Part shown: in pieces, positions 42,159 to 50,815 of the stretch
How positions within the stretch are numbered: the stretch's first letter is position 1
Layout: the number at the start of each line of letters is the position of its first letter
NCBI GenBank assembly: GCA_029562645.1
Contig: JAKQUI010000047.1
Location: forward strand, 1 to 64,000
Direction of reading: 5' to 3'
DNA from: Spirochaetota bacterium
Lineage (GTDB): Bacteria; Spirochaetota; UBA4802; JAKQUI01
DNA: 64,000 nt
Notes under the pieces: generated by a model
Told to the model about the DNA's origin: nothing
The model's input: the letters and a program-made list of their open reading frames with translations, nothing else
Databases searched by the model: none
Position numbers and translations under genes: made by a program

Positions 42159-43379
42159 ATGCGGGAGACGGTGGACGGCGTGCATTCACTGTTGGAAAAA
42201 TCTGACATCATCGGCTCCAAGGAGCAGCGACGGCTCCTCGAGCGCCTGGTCGAATCGGGCCAGGAATACCTTGGGGTCTTCGACCTCGTCCCGCACGGCG
42301 TGTGCGTGCTCGTCGACCGCTCGATTGTGCATTGCAATCGCGCCGGTCGCGCCGTCTTCGGGGCCGCCGATCCGGACGTCGTTACGGGGCGGTCGATCAT
42401 CGACATTGTGGATGTCGCCGAGCGGCGTCGCATCGCCGAATGGCTCAAGAAGGCCCTTGATCTGGGCGTTCAGCTTCCGCCCGCGGAGTTCTCCTTTGTT
42501 CGATCTGATGGGGGCTCGGCCGCAATCGAGGCGCGGGCGCTGTCGTTTTCGATGCGGGGGCGCGGCGCCATTATGATGGTGTTCCGCGATGTGAGCGACG
42601 AGCGCCGAAATCGCCGCGCGCTCCGGGAGAGCGAGGAGCGCTTTCGTGATATCTCGTGCAGCATCGGCGATGTGATCTGGGAGGTCGACCCCGATTGGTG
42701 CTACACCTACGCAAGCGGCCGGGTCGAAGAGCTGCTTGAATGCCGAAGCGAGGAGATCGTGGGCCGAAGCTTTTTCGAGTTCATGCCCGAGGACGAGCGC
42801 CTTCGGGTGCAGGCGCTGTGCATGGGGGCGTCGGCGCGGCGCGTTCCGCTTGTGGACGTCGAGCGCCTGATGCGCACCGGCTCCGGGAAAAAGATCTACG
42901 TGCAAACCAACGCCGTGCCGGTGGAGGCCCCCGACGGGACCGTGGGGGGCTACCGCGGGGTTGACCGCGACGTGACCGACCGCCGGCTCGCCCGTGACGT
43001 TATCCGCGACAGCGGGGAGAAGTACCGGGCCGTGCTCGAGGCCATCAGCGATCCGCTCTATATCAGTTCGGCGGGGCTGCGCGTATCGTACCTGAACCCG
43101 GCGATGATCGCCCGCGTGGGGGCGAATGCCGTGGGGAGCGCATGCCACGAGGCGATTCACGGCCTCCCGGAGCGCTGTCCCTGGTGCGTGAGCGGCGAGG
43201 CGCTCGCCGGTCGCTGCGCGCGTTTCGAGGTCGCAAGCCCGTTGGACAACCGGATCTATGTGGTGTCGCATTCGCCGATCAGGCACACGGACGGTTCGGT
43301 TTCGACGATACACATCCTCGCCGACATCACCGAGCGGCGGCTCGCGGGCGCCGATGGTCGGGGCGGGGGGCAGCGCTGA
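42159..43379 (+). CDS. PAS-domain protein without output domain
   Basis: The 406-residue soluble protein has three PAS/PAC units: about 37-150 (YLGVFDLVPHGVCVLVDRS, MMVFRDVSDERRNRRAL), 155-280 (DVIWEVDPDWCYTYASGRVEEL, VDRDVTDRRLARDVI) and 285-395 (DPLYISSAGLRVSYLNPAMI, HILADITERRLAG). The last unit contains CHEAIHGLPERCPWCVSG, a Cys cluster that could bind a metal or sense redox. The gene ends abruptly after it (DGRGGGQR) where histidine kinases, GGDEF or phosphatase domains usually begin, so either the output was lost or it acts by protein binding. It is followed by a lipoprotein gene. Confidence 0.85.
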   Translation: MRETVDGVHSLLEKSDIIGSKEQRRLLERLVESGQEYLGVFDLVPHGVCVLVDRSIVHCNRAGRAVFGAADPDVVTGRSIIDIVDVAERRRIAEWLKKALDLGVQLPPAEFSFVRSDGGSAAIEARALSFSMRGRGAIMMVFRDVSDERRNRRALRESEERFRDISCSIGDVIWEVDPDWCYTYASGRVEELLECRSEEIVGRSFFEFMPEDERLRVQALCMGASARRVPLVDVERLMRTGSGKKIYVQTNAVPVEAPDGTVGGYRGVDRDVTDRRLARDVIRDSGEKYRAVLEAISDPLYISSAGLRVSYLNPAMIARVGANAVGSACHEAIHGLPERCPWCVSGEALAGRCARFEVASPLDNRIYVVSHSPIRHTDGSVSTIHILADITERRLAGADGRGGGQR

Positions 43380-43412
43380 GGCGCCATCAACACTATGCGA
43401 GAGAGGTGCGGT

Positions 43413-43901
43413 ATGAACGGGCGGTGTCGTGTGTGGCGTGCGCTTCTCGGTGCGGCGCTGGCCGTCTCGCTGGCGGGGTGCACGCGCACGGACTCGCCGG
43501 AGGGGACGCTGGCGGCGCTGCATGAGCTCGCCGAAAAGGGCGCGTATGCGCAGATGCGCACGCTCCTGACGCCGGAGAGCGTCGCCGCGATCGGGAGCAT
43601 CGAATCGGCCCATCCCGGTTTCGACGGACTCGACGCCGATTTCCGGCGTAAGTTTCCCCGGGGCGCGCGATGGGGCGTGATCGAGAAGAAAGCGAGCGGC
43701 GATACGGTCACGCTGCGCCTTCGATGCGAGAAACATCCCGTGCAAAACATCGTGGGGTACGAGATGGATCTCGCGATGCGGCGCTCGGGCGGCGCCTGGC
43801 GGATCGACCTGCGCGGCGACCTGGAGGCGCTCTCGGGCCGCTACGACGCCTATCGCAAGATGATCCAAAATCCCGCGGCGCTGCGGCGCTTCCTGAAATA
43901 G
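43413..43901 (+). CDS. small lipoprotein
   Basis: ATG at 43413 follows AGAGG. A lipoprotein signal (LLGAALAVSLAGC) places the Cys near residue 26. The 136-residue mature part begins with a helix EGTLAALHELAEKGAYAQMRTLLTPESV, resembling the DUF4878/NTF2-like fold start, and continues GDTVTLRLRCEKHPVQNIVGYEMDLAMRRSGGAWRIDL, a sheet with the 'W-R-I-D' end typical of these domains. It ends with a helix. An NTF2-like/DUF4878 lipoprotein is the best guess. It lies between the PAS-only protein and the radical SAM gene on the same strand. Confidence 0.72.
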   Translation: MNGRCRVWRALLGAALAVSLAGCTRTDSPEGTLAALHELAEKGAYAQMRTLLTPESVAAIGSIESAHPGFDGLDADFRRKFPRGARWGVIEKKASGDTVTLRLRCEKHPVQNIVGYEMDLAMRRSGGAWRIDLRGDLEALSGRYDAYRKMIQNPAALRRFLK

Positions 43902-43976
43902 GCGTATTTTTTATTTACAAGTTCCGTGGGTCGGCGATAGTGGCCGCAATACCCGTTCGCACCACAGGATCCGCCC

Positions 43977-45542
43977 ATGAGAGTGCTGCTCATCAATCCT
44001 CCGTATCCCTTCGAGGAGTCGCCCACGCCTCCGTTTGGGCTCATTTCGCTCGCCGCGTATCTCATCGAACAGGGGGCCGAGGTCCGCATCGAGGACTACA
44101 TCGTCACGCCCTATTCGGCTGATCGCGCGCGGCGCGTAATCGGCGAGTTCCGCCCCGACGTGATCGGGGCGACCGCGGTGACCATGAACGTGAAGCCGGC
44201 CCTCTCGATCCTCGCCGATTGCAAAGAGGCCGCTCCGGGCGCCGTGACGGTGATGGGCGGTCCGCACGTGACCTTCGACGCCGACGCGGTCCTGCGCGAG
44301 TACGTGCATGTCGATTACATCGTGCGCGGCGAGGGCGAGCTGACGTTCCATGAAATGCTCTCGCTGGTCGAGGCCGGAAGGCCGCTCGACGGCGTGCTGG
44401 GGATTTCGTATCGGGACGGCGGCGTTGTGCGACACAACCCGATGCGCCCGTTCATCGAGGACATCAATATGTTGCCGTACCCGGCGCGGCAGCTGATTTC
44501 GCTGGGCAAGTACCGGGCGCTGGGGTTTCCCATCAACATGGTCACCTCGCGCGGGTGTCCGCACAAATGCATCTTCTGCGTGGGCAACCGGATGGTGGGG
44601 AACAAGGTGCGTTACTTCGACGTGACGCGCGTGGTGGACGAGTTCGAGCTGCTCGCGACCATGGGCTTTAAGCAGATCAATATCGTGGACGACCTGTTCA
44701 CCTCGCACAAGCGGCGCTGCATCGAGATCTGCGACGAGATCGTGCGGCGGGGGATCCGGCATCCCTGGACGGCCTTCGCGCGCGTTGATACGGTGTCGGA
44801 GGACCTGCTCGCGGCGCTCAAGCGGGCGGGCTGCACCACGCTGTGCTTCGGGATCGAGAGCGGCAATCAGGAGATCCTGGACCTCGTTAAAAAGAAGATC
44901 ACGCTGGAAAAGGCGCGCCGCGCGGTGGAGCTCTGCCGCGCCGCGGGCATCGACCCGATGACCTCGTATATCCTGGGACTTCCCGGCGAGACGCCGGAGA
45001 CGGTGCGCAAGACGATGGAGTTCGCGAAGGGGCTGAGTTCGAATTACGGTTTCCATATCCTCGCGCCGTTTCCCGGAACGGAGGTGCGCGAGAAGAGCGA
45101 CGAGTACGGCATGCGCATCCTGACGAGCGACTGGGACCTCTACGACGCGAACCGCTCGGTGGCGGAGACGGAATTCATCTCGCACGAGGAGATCGACCGC
45201 ATCGTGAACGAGTTCAACGGCGGCCTGCGCCGCATTGTGATCGACATGCTCGCCTCTCGCGATCGCGGCGAGACGCTGCCCCCGCAGCACGCGCAGATGG
45301 TGCAAAGCCTGGTGAACTTTCTCTTCGCGCGCGATCTCATCGTGAACGAGCTGGTGGAGAACTACAACGGCGCGGGGAACGGGTGCGATCGTGACGCGAT
45401 ACTCGCCGGCTTCGCCGCGCACGTTTCGGGCGCTATCGGCATGCCCGAAACGGACGTGCGCGCCCATCTGGAACGCCTCGTTGGCGCGAACTGCATCGCC
45501 GTGTGCGGCAGCGGGTCGGGGAACTCGCTGGCGTGGAACTGA
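43977..45542 (+). CDS. B12-binding-domain radical SAM protein
   Basis: The 521-residue protein has an N-terminal cobalamin-binding Rossmann-like domain (about 1-140: LINPPYPFEESPTPPFGLISLAAYLIE, VMGGPHVTFDADAVLRE) and a radical SAM barrel with the [4Fe-4S] motif CPHKCIFC near residue 193, after SRG. Later it has INIVDDLFTSHKRRC, FARVDTVSEDLLAALKRAGCTTLCFGIESGNQEIL and SYILGLPGETPETV, all typical of class B radical SAM enzymes. The C-terminal 120 residues are helical and unassigned. It could methylate an unactivated carbon or rearrange a lipid; related proteins include BchE- and HpnP-like enzymes. The substrate is not evident. Confidence 0.93.
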   Translation: MRVLLINPPYPFEESPTPPFGLISLAAYLIEQGAEVRIEDYIVTPYSADRARRVIGEFRPDVIGATAVTMNVKPALSILADCKEAAPGAVTVMGGPHVTFDADAVLREYVHVDYIVRGEGELTFHEMLSLVEAGRPLDGVLGISYRDGGVVRHNPMRPFIEDINMLPYPARQLISLGKYRALGFPINMVTSRGCPHKCIFCVGNRMVGNKVRYFDVTRVVDEFELLATMGFKQINIVDDLFTSHKRRCIEICDEIVRRGIRHPWTAFARVDTVSEDLLAALKRAGCTTLCFGIESGNQEILDLVKKKITLEKARRAVELCRAAGIDPMTSYILGLPGETPETVRKTMEFAKGLSSNYGFHILAPFPGTEVREKSDEYGMRILTSDWDLYDANRSVAETEFISHEEIDRIVNEFNGGLRRIVIDMLASRDRGETLPPQHAQMVQSLVNFLFARDLIVNELVENYNGAGNGCDRDAILAGFAAHVSGAIGMPETDVRAHLERLVGANCIAVCGSGSGNSLAWN

Positions 45543-45552
45543 CGGCGCGCGC

Positions 45553-46266
45553 CTATCGGCGCTCCCCCTTTCGACAGAGATACGTCGCCAGGCAGTGGTC
45601 GCCGTACGCGGCGTCGATGATGTCGAATCCCGCGCGGTAGAGCATCTCTTCCATTATCCAGTCGTAGGTTGAATACTCCTGGCGGATGTGCCGCTCGAAG
45701 TTGCGCGCGGTATCGTCCCCGGCGGCCTTGCGGAGGTCCTCCACGGCGTAGGTGAGCGTCTTTTCGTACTTCTCCAGATTGAGCGAGAAGACCACATCCT
45801 TCAGATAGAGCATCCCGTCGCTGCGCATCATCCCCGCGACGCGGTGCAGCGCGACGAGCTTCCAGAAATCTGGTAAATGATGCAGGGCGAGCTCCGTGAC
45901 GATCGCGTCGAGCGGCGCTCCAGCATGTTTGTAGCCGAGAAAGCCCGCGTGAATGAAGTCGATGTTCGCGCGCCCGCGAGCGGCGGCTTTTGTGCGCGCG
46001 TATTCTAGCATCACCGGCGAGATGTCGATCGCGATCACTCGCTCGCAGCGCTCCGAGGCGTGGATCGCGAACTCGGCCGTCCCGCAGCCGATCTCCATGA
46101 CGATATGGTCGTGGTCGAGGCCGATGGCCTCCATTATGGCGTCGGCGTCGGCGGCTCGGTCGCGAAATCGCCCCATCCGCTCGTCGTATTGGCGCACCTC
46201 GTCCTCGCTCGCGTAATCGGTGCCAATCTGCGTCATTTCGTCGTACTGCCAGGCCGGTGTGGTCAT
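45553..46266 (-). CDS. class I SAM-dependent methyltransferase
   Basis: ATG at 46266 follows GGGAG. The 237-residue protein has motif I IVMEIGCGTAEFAIHA near residue 55, the acidic VIAIDISPVMLEYARTKA near 77, and post-motifs IVTELALHHLPDFWKL and MMRSDGMLYLKDVVFSL. The C-terminal FERHIRQEYSTYDWIMEEML is a small cap. No membrane segment is seen. It converges on the radical SAM gene with ten bases between stops and diverges from the third RHH-like copy. The substrate is unknown. Confidence 0.88.
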   Translation of the reverse strand: MTTPAWQYDEMTQIGTDYASEDEVRQYDERMGRFRDRAADADAIMEAIGLDHDHIVMEIGCGTAEFAIHASERCERVIAIDISPVMLEYARTKAAARGRANIDFIHAGFLGYKHAGAPLDAIVTELALHHLPDFWKLVALHRVAGMMRSDGMLYLKDVVFSLNLEKYEKTLTYAVEDLRKAAGDDTARNFERHIRQEYSTYDWIMEEMLYRAGFDIIDAAYGDHCLATYLCRKGERR

Positions 46267-46351
46267 GGTGCGATGCTCCCGGGTGCGCGAAAATAATTAC
46301 AATCGTCCTTCCGCGTTCGTATTAATAGTAGAGCAGAAAGCGGGGGTTGAT

Positions 46352-46813
46352 ATGTCCGTCGATACTACGATCTATGTGCATGAGACGACGTTGCAGCTTG
46401 TCGATGTCGCTATCGCGCGGACCGGCAAAAAGCGCAATCATATTATCATCGCGCTTCTGGAACGGGCGATGGCCGATAGCACGATGAGGATTAAAACCGG
46501 TTGCGCGGTGCGCTATCAGGAGCGCGATTGTCCCGCGCGGTGGCGGACGGTGCATGTGCGATTACAGGCGGAAGAAGCGGAATATTTCACGGACATGAGG
46601 AATTTTTTCAAGCGGTCGGTTTCTTTGCTGCTTGCGGAGGCGGCGCGGGCATACCTCGCTGAGCTTGTTGAGAATGCACATGAGGCTAAAATGGATAACT
46701 ATCCATTCTCGGGCTATTCATTATCACGGGAAGTGAAGGACGGGCTTGTTTTGTGGCACATCTGCTGGGGCTCGTCGCTCAACCCGAGCGGAGGTCTCCC
46801 ACGGCGGCCATAA
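46352..46813 (+). CDS. orphan ribbon-helix-helix-like protein, copy 3 of a dispersed family
   Basis: ATG at 46352 follows GGGGG and matches the N-terminus of the other copies (MSVDTTIYVHETTLQLVDVA). The 153 residues carry the RHH-like helices (RTGKKRNHIIIALLERAM), AVRYQERD, WRTVHVRLQAEEAEYFTDMRNFFKRSVSLLLAEAARAYL, and the tail DNYPFSGYSLSREVKDGLVLWHICWG. The shared segment from VRYQ to the A-R-A-Y-L helix is the most conserved part. The gene has no partner nearby. The family appears three times in 64 kb, in both orientations and with no common neighbour, so it spreads or is retained independently. Confidence 0.75.
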   Translation: MSVDTTIYVHETTLQLVDVAIARTGKKRNHIIIALLERAMADSTMRIKTGCAVRYQERDCPARWRTVHVRLQAEEAEYFTDMRNFFKRSVSLLLAEAARAYLAELVENAHEAKMDNYPFSGYSLSREVKDGLVLWHICWGSSLNPSGGLPRRP

Positions 46814-46875
46814 CTTGGACACGAAAAACCAAAAGCACGATCACGCAACCGCCCGAGAAGCCGTTGCGCATGTCC

Positions 46876-47685
46876 CTATTTTACAACGCGCACAATCGTG
46901 ACCACGCCAAAGCGCCTGAGAAATCGAAAGCGGGAATTCGCGGCGTTCTCGATCCGGTCGGAGATGCGGCGCAGGCCCTTGTGGAAGCGGCGTGGAATGA
47001 GAATCTTGTGCCAGGTCCACTTGGTGTGAAGGTTCCAGGGCGGGCGGAATTCGTGGCCGGTCGCGTCGAACGACGAGAAAAGCCCCGCGCACATCCTCCG
47101 CGCCTCGCCGATGCGGTAAAAGCGCATGCGGATCGGGTCTTTATGGCGAAAGAGATGAATGCTCACGAATTGAAGGAAGGCGAACAGCAGGTTCTCCGGC
47201 GCGAAGCGTCCCGGCACCCACACATGAGCATGCCCGCCGGGTTTGAGCACCCGATGGATCTCGCGAAACACGGCCCGGCCGTTTTCCTTGGAAAGATGCT
47301 GCAGTACCAGAAGGCTGTACACGGTGTCGAAGGAGTTGTCGGCGAAGGGAAGGCGGGTTCCGTCCCCGCGCACGAAGGACGCGTTCCGTTTGTTCGTGTT
47401 GATATAGCCCCTGGCCGCCGCGAGCATGTCGGATGAGATGTCCATCCCCACCGCATTCGCGCCGAGCGCGCATACGTTGTTGAGCATGCGCCCCCAGCCG
47501 CAGCCGAGGTCGAGCACGCGTTCGCCGGGCGTCACGGGAAAGGGCGGCGGGATCGCGGCGATGTCGCCGTAGTAGTCGGGCAGGATGGCCATCACGCCGG
47601 TGGTGATGAAGGCGGGGTCGCGCTTCGCCCCGTCGTCCCAGACGCCGACGAACTCGTCGAGGAAGGCGCTATCGGGGACGTTCAT
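46876..47685 (-). CDS. class I SAM-dependent methyltransferase
   Basis: ATG at 47685 lies inside the end of the upstream hydrolase gene (17-base overlap), so translation is coupled. The 269-residue protein has motif I RVLDLGCGWGRMLNNV near residue 55, VGMDISSDMLAAARG near 77, GDGTRLPFADNSFDTVYSLLVLQHL near 105 and LKPGGHAHVWVPGRF. The C-terminus is basic (KILIPRRFHKGLRRISDRIENAANSRFRFLRRFG) and may bind membranes or a polyanion. Its pairing with a DUF4015 glycoside-hydrolase-like gene suggests a glycan or glycolipid substrate, which is inference. Confidence 0.86.
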   Translation of the reverse strand: MNVPDSAFLDEFVGVWDDGAKRDPAFITTGVMAILPDYYGDIAAIPPPFPVTPGERVLDLGCGWGRMLNNVCALGANAVGMDISSDMLAAARGYINTNKRNASFVRGDGTRLPFADNSFDTVYSLLVLQHLSKENGRAVFREIHRVLKPGGHAHVWVPGRFAPENLLFAFLQFVSIHLFRHKDPIRMRFYRIGEARRMCAGLFSSFDATGHEFRPPWNLHTKWTWHKILIPRRFHKGLRRISDRIENAANSRFRFLRRFGVVTIVRVVK

Positions 47686-49177
47686 GATGCTCGTTTCGCA
47701 CCTCGCGGGCGGCCAGCGGCGAGGCGCTCCGTTCTCCCGCAAGCGCGGTCTCGGTGTCGATGGACTCCATCGCGCGCAACACCACGCGATAGTCGTTCGC
47801 TGCGTTCCAGAAGAGATAGCCGTAGGCCCCGGAATCCTTCACGGCCTTCACCTGTTTGATGATGTAGTGTTCGTTGTAATTGCTCACTCGCCAGCGAAAG
47901 GCCTGCAGCCAGGGCCGGACGGTTTTCCCCTTCGCCAGCGCGATCACCTTTTTGCATCCTTCGTGGATGAAGTAGTAGGGATGGTCGCCGGGCCGCGCGT
48001 AGCCGTCGAAATCGTCGTTGAAGTGCGACGGGTAGAGCATGGGCGAGATGATGTCGCAGTGCTCGGCGAGACGCTCGATCCGCTGGCCGGTCTTGATGAT
48101 GTCGATCTCCTTGCCCCAGGCGACCACGCCGAAGATGTCGATCGACAGCAGGACATTTCGCTTCGCGATCTCCTCGTGCGCGCGCTTCAGGAAGGCGGTG
48201 ATGGTGTCGTCGCGCGACATGGTCCCGAAATCATAGGCGAACTCGGCGTCGCCCTGCTTTCCCGTGGTGGGGAAGCGGATATAGTCGAACTGTATCTCGT
48301 CCACGCCCTTCTCGGCCAGCTCGACGGCGAGCGCGAGATTGTAGTCCTGGGCCGCCTTGTTGGTGGGGTCGAGCCATTTCTCCTTGGCCTCGGCGCGCCA
48401 GGGCCCGTCGCCCGATTTCGACTGGATGGCCCAGTCGGGATTGTGCTTGAACATGTGCTGGTCGTGGAAAAGCGCCAGGCGGGCGATCACATAGATCTTC
48501 TTTTCCTTTAAGATGCGGATCAGCTGGTCGATGTCGTCGATGGTGCGCTTGCCGTGCGCGTCGGTCTCGATCGCCTCCGGGACCCGGCTCTTGTAGTTGA
48601 CGATGCCGCAGACGTCCTTGGCGTCGAAGACGATGCAGTTGATGCCCAGCTCCTTGTACTCGTCGATGTTCTCGAGCAGGCTCTCGCGCCCGGCGGAGCT
48701 CCCCGTGTAATACAGGCCGCGCGCGAAAATGAGCGGCGGCTTTCGGGAATTCCGCATGTCGGGCATGAGCGCGGGAAGCGAATGAGGGATAAACACCATC
48801 TGGCCCTTCTCGATCTCGTCGCCGGAGATGGCGTTAAAACTCCTAATGGCGTCCCGGAGGCGATAGGCCTTATAAAAGGAAGTGAAGGGCACCGCCAGGT
48901 CCGCTACCGCGCGGACCGAGGTGTCGGCGGGTGCGGTATAGAAGAGCATACGCCCGCAGTGCGTGAATCCCGCCGGCAGCGTACGGTAAATGGCGTCATA
49001 TCGCCGGGCAGCGCCGGCATCGGTCGGGGCCGTCGCGCGAGGTTTTTCCGAATTGCCAAAATAGCGCGCTACGCCGAAATTAATTGTTGAATAAATAACC
49101 GCGGCGCCTACGATACCGATCGCGATGGCAATGATGCGTCGCCGGGTAAAGATGATGGGATTGAACATGTTTTTCAT
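47669..49177 (-). CDS. putative glycoside hydrolase (DUF4015/GHL type) with membrane anchor
   Basis: ATG at 49177 gives 502 residues; ATG at 49168 is an alternative. An N-terminal helix (IIAIAIGIVGAAVIYSTINFGVA) anchors the protein. A LysM-like segment follows (YRLRDAIRSFNAISGDEIEKGQMVFIP), then a TIM-barrel from about 150: ARGLYYTGSSAGRES, GINCIVFDAKDVCGIVNYKS, YVIARLALFHDQHMFKHNPDWAI, GVDEIQFDYIRFPTTG near 305 with the acidic Asp, LLSIDIFGVVAWG, DIISPMLYPSHF and LQAFRW. This matches the DUF4015 family of putative glycosidases. A LysM module suggests peptidoglycan or chitin-like glycan. It precedes the methyltransferase in the operon. Confidence 0.87.
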   Translation of the reverse strand: MKNMFNPIIFTRRRIIAIAIGIVGAAVIYSTINFGVARYFGNSEKPRATAPTDAGAARRYDAIYRTLPAGFTHCGRMLFYTAPADTSVRAVADLAVPFTSFYKAYRLRDAIRSFNAISGDEIEKGQMVFIPHSLPALMPDMRNSRKPPLIFARGLYYTGSSAGRESLLENIDEYKELGINCIVFDAKDVCGIVNYKSRVPEAIETDAHGKRTIDDIDQLIRILKEKKIYVIARLALFHDQHMFKHNPDWAIQSKSGDGPWRAEAKEKWLDPTNKAAQDYNLALAVELAEKGVDEIQFDYIRFPTTGKQGDAEFAYDFGTMSRDDTITAFLKRAHEEIAKRNVLLSIDIFGVVAWGKEIDIIKTGQRIERLAEHCDIISPMLYPSHFNDDFDGYARPGDHPYYFIHEGCKKVIALAKGKTVRPWLQAFRWRVSNYNEHYIIKQVKAVKDSGAYGYLFWNAANDYRVVLRAMESIDTETALAGERSASPLAAREVRNEHHERPR

Positions 49178-49241
49178 AGTAGTGCCGGTTCCGTGTGCGC
49201 CCATTGGGCGGCGGCGCGGTTTTTAATCAACCAAAAATAGC

Positions 49242-50036
49242 ATGAGCGGGACAATAATCATCATCCGGGGGCTGCTTGGTAAATGTTTCGGCAGCTTCGA
49301 GGGCGTTCGGAAGTTTTTTGCCTTCGTGCGCTCCATTTTTGTGTCATTCCGTTCGCTGCGCTATCTGCGCCTGCGCTCGCTGGTGGCCATCGCGGTAAAC
49401 CAGACGCGCTTCACCGGCTACGACGCGCTTCCCATCATCGTGGTCATCTCGCTCATCCTGGGGGCGACGGTCATCATCCAGGCGACGCAGAACTTCCCGA
49501 AGTTCGGGATCGAGGGCTTCATCGGGAACCTGCTGGTCATCATCATCGCGCGGGAGCTGGGGCCGTTGGCCACGGCCATGGTGGTGATGAGCCGCTCGGG
49601 CTCGGCCATCGCGACCGAGATCGCCACGCAGAAGCAGGGCCGCGAGATACAGTCGCTCGAGCTCATGGGGATCGACTCGCGGCTGTATATCGTGATCCCG
49701 CGGATCGCCGCCTCCATCGCGTCGATCCTGTCGCTCATCATCATCTTCGACATCGTCGCCTTTTTCGGCGGCTATCTCATCTCGCTGTCGACCGTCTTCA
49801 TACCCATCGACATCTTCCTGCAGACGCTGCTGGACTCCATGAGCGCGGACGATCTCATCATCACCCTGGTGAAGAGCGTCGTTTACGGGACCACGATCCC
49901 GCTCGTGTGCTGTTATTACGGCTTCATGCCGCGGTCCAAGTTCGAGATCCCCATCTATGTTTCACGCGCGGTGATGCGCACGCTGCTGATCCTGTTCGTC
50001 GTGAACGCGCTGATCTCGGCGCTGTTCTATCTGTGA
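49242..50036 (+). CDS. MlaE-like ABC permease of a lipid (Mce) transporter
   Basis: The 264-residue protein starts with an amphipathic elbow and has about five to six transmembrane helices. The MlaE signature is clear: FTGYDALPIIVVISLILGATVIIQA near residue 58, LLVIIIARELGPLATAMVVMSRSGSAIATEIATQK near 100, and IQSLELMGIDSRLYIVIPR, the coupling helix that contacts the ATPase. It ends RTLLILFVVNALISALFYL. MlaE dimers move phospholipids between the membranes. The ATPase-like gene follows after three bases and the MCE gene after that. The coupling helix being intact contrasts with the degenerate ATPase. Confidence 0.93.
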   Translation: MSGTIIIIRGLLGKCFGSFEGVRKFFAFVRSIFVSFRSLRYLRLRSLVAIAVNQTRFTGYDALPIIVVISLILGATVIIQATQNFPKFGIEGFIGNLLVIIIARELGPLATAMVVMSRSGSAIATEIATQKQGREIQSLELMGIDSRLYIVIPRIAASIASILSLIIIFDIVAFFGGYLISLSTVFIPIDIFLQTLLDSMSADDLIITLVKSVVYGTTIPLVCCYYGFMPRSKFEIPIYVSRAVMRTLLILFVVNALISALFYL

Positions 50037-50039
50037 GCC

Positions 50040-50804
50040 ATGGAAACGACCGATATCATCCTCCGCCTCGAGAACGTGGTCTACGACGCGGACGAATTCG
50101 CCCCGCTCACCGGGATCACCTTCGAGCTCGCCTGGGGCGAGGACCTGGTGGTCTTCGGCCCCGAGGACTCGGGGCTCAACACCCTGTGTCCGCTGATCGC
50201 GGGGCTGGCGCTCCCGGCCGCGGGCGAGATCTACTTCAAGAGCGCACCGATCAAGGGGTTCGATTATTTCCAGATGCACCGCTACCGCAAGGAGCTCGGG
50301 TACCTGCAGCGGGACTACGGGCTCATCAGCAACATGAGCGCGGAGCAGAACATCAGGCTGCCCCTGCAGTACCACTCGACGCTCTCCTCGGCCGAAACGC
50401 GCGCGGTGGCGGACCGGCTCATCGACGCGCTCAATCTTGAGGGATGCCGCGCGCGGCGGCCCATCAACCTTACGATGTCGGAGACGCTGCGGACGGCGTT
50501 CGCTCGATCGCTCATCCTCGAGCCCGACCTGCTCCTGGTCGAGCACGCCCTCGAGGGGCAATGCCTTATCAACTCGCAGACCTTCCTGCGCGAGCTCGAG
50601 CGCTGGGCCGACCGGCCCGGCTGCTCCCTGATGATGACCACCTACGAGCCGGATCGCTTTCTCGTGTGCGCCGATCGCTTCATGATGCTCTACGACGGTC
50701 GTATCGTGTTCGAGGGGACGCGTGAGGAGTATCTGCACACCGACAATCCCTTCGTGCGGCAGTATAAACTGGCGTCGGTCGACGGGCCGATGCGCATTCT
50801 GTGA
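50040..50804 (+). CDS. MlaF-like ABC ATPase homologue with lost catalytic motifs
   Basis: The 254-residue protein aligns end to end with MlaF-type ATPases, but the catalytic motifs are changed. Walker A is GPEDSGLNTL instead of GxxGxGKST, so the P-loop Lys is Leu. The ABC signature is LTMSE instead of LSGGQ. Walker B and the catalytic Glu, normally LLLYDEP, read LLLVEHA. The H-loop His is Tyr (MMTTYEP). The Q-loop (LQRDYGLISNMSAEQN) and the end ADRFMMLYDGRIVFEGTREE are kept. Good codon composition and tight operon spacing argue that the gene is functional. It probably does not hydrolyse ATP and could be a structural or regulatory partner of MlaE. Confidence 0.88.
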   Translation: METTDIILRLENVVYDADEFAPLTGITFELAWGEDLVVFGPEDSGLNTLCPLIAGLALPAAGEIYFKSAPIKGFDYFQMHRYRKELGYLQRDYGLISNMSAEQNIRLPLQYHSTLSSAETRAVADRLIDALNLEGCRARRPINLTMSETLRTAFARSLILEPDLLLVEHALEGQCLINSQTFLRELERWADRPGCSLMMTTYEPDRFLVCADRFMMLYDGRIVFEGTREEYLHTDNPFVRQYKLASVDGPMRIL

Positions 50805-50815
50805 GGAGGCGGACG

